Assembly: GCA_040902585.1 (NCBI GenBank)
Contig: JBBDXA010000229.1
Span: 6,090-70,089 of the forward strand
Length of the DNA: 64,000 nucleotides
Origin: JBBDXA01 sp040902585
GTDB taxonomy: Bacteria > Planctomycetota > Phycisphaerae > Phycisphaerales > Phycisphaeraceae
Direction of reading: 5' to 3'
Shown: positions 62,979-64,000 of the stretch, in pieces
How positions within the stretch are numbered: position 1 is the stretch's first letter
How the letters are laid out: each line of letters starts with the position of its first letter
Translations under genes and position numbers: made by a program
The notes under the pieces: model-generated
The model's input: the letters and a program-made list of their open reading frames with translations, nothing else
What the model was told of the DNA's origin: nothing
Databases searched by the model: none

Positions 62979-63105
62979 AATAAATCTTGAAATCAGGAAA
63001 TCTTGAAATCTTGAAATCAGGAACGGGAAAGGGGAAGTCAACGTCGCGTTCGCGGTGAGCCTTTCATTTCAAGAATTCCTGATTTCAGGATTTCAAGATT
63101 TGGTT
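62979..63105. repeat. TCTTGAAATC/GATTTCAAGA word fold-back repeat
   Basis: Left part 62983-63024 has ATCTTGAAATCAGGAAATCT, then TGAAATCTTGAAATCAGG. Right part 63064-63105 has ATTTCAAGAATTCCTGATTT, then CAGGATTTCAAGATT. The right part encodes the last ~17 residues of the Maf-like protein, and the left part lies directly before lpxK. Confidence 0.85.
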
Positions 63106-63742
63106 TGACGCCCCATCGCGCCAGCACCGCGCTGACCTTCCGCATCGGCAGGCCCACGACCGTGGTTGCATCGGCGTCCTCCGGAATCGTGATTGGCCAG
63201 CCGGCGCTCTGGCGATCGAACAGGTTGTATGCGCCGGCCTTGCCGCGCCACTGGCCCGTCGCGAGGTATTCGTCAATCGCTTCATCATCGAGCTTGCCGA
63301 AGGTCACGGGCACGGTGTCTTCGAAGGTGACCAGTTCGCCGCCGCGCGGGTAGTGGATCGTGTCGGCAGGGTCGATGCGCAGCATGGCGACGCCGGTGAC
63401 GACATCGTGCGTGGCGTGTACAAATGACTTGATCATCGCGCGGGCATCTTCCACATCACTTGGCTGACTGACGATGCGGCCATCCACACCGACGCACATC
63501 GTGTCCGCGCTGAGGATGATCGCAGCGCTCGGGTCGTAGTCGCCCAGAATGTCGCGCATGCTCTCAGCCTTGCGCACGGCGAGTTCCATCGCGTGTCGCT
63601 GAATGCTGACATGTTCTTCCACCTCCGGCTGCGGCGGATCGGCGAAGGCGGGGGCGGCCTGCGCGTAGGTGTAACCCGCCTGATCGAGCAGGTACGCCCG
63701 GCCGCGGGATTGACTGGCGAGGATGAGCTTGGGAGTGGGCAT
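63038..63742 (-). CDS. maf: Maf-like nucleoside triphosphate pyrophosphatase
   Basis: A 234-residue protein of the Maf/HAM1-like family, which hydrolyses non-canonical or canonical nucleoside triphosphates. N-terminal LILASQSRGRAYLLDQAG corresponds to the usual S-x-SPRR motif, but the Pro and one Arg are changed (QSRGR). IILSADTMCV contains the conserved Asp-Thr, and WRGKAGAYNLFDRQSAGW the C-terminal Gly-Ala-Tyr. The last residues (NLEILKSGILEMKG) come from a repeat and are unlikely to be original. It is encoded before lpxK. Confidence 0.87.
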   Translation of the reverse strand: MPTPKLILASQSRGRAYLLDQAGYTYAQAAPAFADPPQPEVEEHVSIQRHAMELAVRKAESMRDILGDYDPSAAIILSADTMCVGVDGRIVSQPSDVEDARAMIKSFVHATHDVVTGVAMLRIDPADTIHYPRGGELVTFEDTVPVTFGKLDDEAIDEYLATGQWRGKAGAYNLFDRQSAGWPITIPEDADATTVVGLPMRKVSAVLARWGVKPNLEILKSGILEMKGSPRTRR

Positions 63743-63761
63743 GGGTCAGCGTCTGGGTTTG

Positions 63762-63897
63762 ATTCCCCTCCCTCTTAGGGAGGGGTTAGGGGAGGGTCGG
63801 TCGAGCGGATGTCGTCGGGTGTGGTTTCAATTGATGGTCAACGGCAAGCCGTGCGCCCAACCCTCCCCCCAGCCCCTCCCTAAGTGGGAGGGGAGTC
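63762..63897. repeat. CTCCC/GGGAGGGG paired repeat, intergenic copy
   Basis: Left end 63762-63805 (TTCCCCTCCCTCTTAGGGAG, then GGGTTAGGGGAGGGTCGG), a unique core, then a right end 63857-63897 (CCCAACCCTCCCCCCAGCCC, then CTCCCTAAGTGGGAGGGGAG). It lies upstream of maf and shows the family's free form: about 135 bases with two hairpin ends. Confidence 0.9.
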
Positions 63898-63916
63898 GGA
63901 GCAATCCGCAATCGTA

Positions 63917-64000
63917 TTATCGATCTTCAATCGTCATGCTCTTGTTGCGTTGCGGGCCGTACGCTTCGACGACGTACGGGTCAGCGATGATGCGGCAGCG
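63917..64000 (-). CDS. C-terminal end of an unidentified gene (partial)
   Basis: A minus-strand frame enters from the right edge and ends at a TAA at 63917. The 27 visible residues end RNKSMTIEDR and include RIIADPYVVEAYG. There is too little to assign a family. The stop lies just beyond a repeat, which fits the end of a real gene, but coding status is not proven. Confidence 0.45.
   Translation of the reverse strand, partial: RCRIIADPYVVEAYGPQRNKSMTIEDR

Noticed and set aside
62976..63041. N-terminal extension of lpxK to 63041
   Set aside because: The 22 extra codons come from the TTGAAATC repeat and overlap maf. The ATG at 62975 gives a normal LpxK start.

Overview
The window looks like chromosomal DNA of a member of the Planctomycetota, most likely a Phycisphaerae-like bacterium. 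Evidence: high GC; planctomycete-type families in tandem (DUF1501 with DUF1549/DUF1553 cytochromes, DUF1592/DUF1552, DUF1080, DUF6807, Gfo/Idh/MocA); a divergent planctomycete-style sigma-70 protein; LpxK (outer-membrane lipid A); and a PilM-N-O-P-secretin machine. Lineage is an inference from gene content. I found no tRNA, rRNA, CRISPR array or transposase.

Layout. 1-4.5 kb: small genes, then folK, a PD40-repeat protein, queE-queD (queuosine precursor synthesis) and a membrane protein. 4.5-6 kb: a sigma-like regulator facing the next block. 6.5-22.1 kb: a type IV pilus/type II secretion-like island (two prepilins, PilM/N/O/P-like proteins, secretin, TPR lipoprotein, PilB/GspE ATPase, PilC/GspF) with a signalling module inside it (histidine kinase, receiver, GAF/HD-GYP phosphodiesterase, STAS protein). 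22.2-27.4 kb: a compact cluster led by a GbsR/MarR-type regulator with a strong promoter and palindromic operator; it encodes a DCC-MBOAT fusion, two paralogous small membrane proteins, a third membrane protein and two DUF2071 proteins. I recognise no described pathway for it. 27.4-32 kb: GGDEF protein, alcohol dehydrogenase, glycosyltransferase, Dabb protein, ParDE and a zinc-ribbon protein.

32-53 kb: exported planctomycete catabolic and redox proteins (DUF1501, PSCyt/PSD cytochromes, DUF6807, DUF1080, ceramidase-like, Gfo/Idh/MocA, metallophosphoesterase, DUF1552), plus lepA, an orphan minimal nucleotidyltransferase and a patatin phospholipase. 53-64 kb, nearly all minus strand: a small exported protein, an ABC exporter, a PIN-domain pair, an NAD-dependent formate dehydrogenase (FdhA plus a fused NuoE-NuoF-type subunit), lpxK, a Maf-like pyrophosphatase and the end of an unidentified gene.

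The most unusual property is the density of dispersed, word-like, mostly inverted repeats. At least ten families occur in intergenic gaps, and several also sit in frame inside genes: the HD-GYP protein, the ABC exporter, the NuoE-NuoF fusion, the large PSD1 cytochrome, and the ends of maf and a membrane protein. Two copies of one family in different genes are read in the same translation frame. This looks like a repeat system that tolerates, or is selected for, in-frame insertion at domain boundaries.
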